A DNA stretch of 64,000 bases from Liquidambar formosana (lineage: Eukaryota > Streptophyta > Magnoliopsida > Saxifragales > Altingiaceae), in NCBI GenBank assembly GCA_039720395.1, contig CM077832.1, positions 31,431,316 through 31,495,315 of the forward strand, in the 5' to 3' direction. Of the stretch, positions 63,223 through 64,000 are shown one piece after another. Under the pieces are notes generated by a model. It made no database searches, was not told the DNA's origin, and saw only the letters and a list, made by a program, of their open reading frames with translations. The translations under genes and the position numbers were made by a program. Numbering within the stretch: position 1 is the first letter of the stretch; the number at the start of each line of letters is the position of its first letter.

Positions 63223-64000
63223 GGGTGGGCTAAGTAGAGGAAAGGATAGTCGCTTAAAATATATGTGATTAATTACTTTTATGGGAGAATCTATGATGGG
63301 GCTCTATGTCACAACCTAAATTAATTAGGTTGTAATCAATCATAATTGTTGGCCTAGACTAGTAGGGGTTACAAGGATAGGGTCAGCAACTAAGCGTCAT
63401 AGCCGATTGCGACTACTCGAATCGTGGCCGGTACTTGGCTATTACGCCTATCCTTTAAAAAATTTTAGAACACCTCTCCTAAAAGCAACTGATTTTAGAT
63501 TAAATAGTTAGAACTCAGGTCCTACTATAATAAAATGAGTTTAATTTCAAATAAATCTTTTGATAAAAAGTTGATGACACGTATAAAAATTCTATTCATT
63601 TATAAAAATTTGGGTATGATCCATCTATAAATGTGTCCTATCATGATAAACCAGTCTGAAAACATTATGTAAAACATATTATCTATTCTGATATCATTCA
63701 TGCATCATAATAATCTACATATATAAAAGAAACCATACAAAAATAGGAAGATTTACATTCCTTGAATTAATTACACGAATAACGGCCATTGGCCAAAAAC
63801 GAAATAAAAATGAATATTATGCTACCCTTAAGCATTTAAACACACATATCATGTAAGAAATACACATAAATATTCATCCTGCACACCCAACTACCATCTT
63901 ATACCTCACATGCTATATCCATGAATGTGAGAACCAACAAAAATTAACCCACTAATACTAGTGCTAACAACACATTAAACCCTAATACTGTATAATAAAA
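63223..64000. other. Upstream of EC1c and window end
   Basis: The first 80 bp is paralogous to the EC1b upstream block. The rest is AT-rich except for a GC-richer patch at 63380-63450. No gene seen. Confidence 0.55.

Overview
This is nuclear DNA of a flowering plant, most likely a eudicot; I cannot name the species. The evidence is AT-rich intergenic DNA, GT-AG introns, plant gene families (citrate-binding protein/PL7-fold proteins and egg-cell-secreted EC1 proteins), and a very dense mixture of plant transposable elements: L1-type LINEs, SINEs, hAT, Mutator-like, CACTA, Helitron, MITEs, one small LTR retrotransposon and two endogenous pararetrovirus-like copies. No bacterial operon, CRISPR array, rRNA gene or complete tRNA gene was seen.

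Layout. 1-1.66 kb: 5' part of a hAT transposon. 2.83-6.07 kb: 5'-truncated, decayed LINE with a perfect 12-bp target-site duplication (TSD). 6.40-6.81 kb: short poly(A) retro-insert with a 15-bp TSD. About 6.96-13.67 kb: Mutator-like element with a higher-order tandem array and a captured cyclic-nucleotide-gated channel exon. 13.71-14.05 kb: long-TIR MITE in a (TA)n tract. 14.58-15.55 kb: SINE and a small LINE. 15.6-20.3 kb: pararetrovirus-like copy A on the minus strand, closed at both ends by inverted copies of a leader plus tRNA-Met primer site and by (TA)n. 20.46-37.24 kb: pararetrovirus-like copy B on the plus strand, split by a nested LINE (26.05-28.17) and an 8-kb CACTA element (28.30-36.26). 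The CACTA carries broken copies of a PHT4-type transporter gene and a plastid MurE-like gene.

37.4-52.1 kb: a local family of citrate-binding-protein genes. CBP1 has a frameshifted start, CBP2 is a lone first exon, and CBP3 appears intact, with a 3.1-kb intron filled by a MITE, a LINE and an LTR element nested in that LINE. Tandem repeats, Helitrons, SINEs and LINE tails lie between them. 53.2-63.2 kb: three EC1-like genes in the same orientation (EC1a frameshifted, EC1b and EC1c open), each with a TATA box 55-60 bp before the start codon, separated by MITEs, SINE-like inserts and a small Mutator-like element.

The genes most likely to work are CBP3, EC1b and EC1c. CBP3 would be a secreted or vacuolar PL7-fold protein that has lost the catalytic histidine of true alginate lyases. 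The EC1 proteins would be small cysteine-rich secreted proteins of the egg cell that act at gamete fusion. Most other coding sequence is decayed transposon or captured host gene. Nested insertions with readable TSDs give a relative order of events for much of the window.
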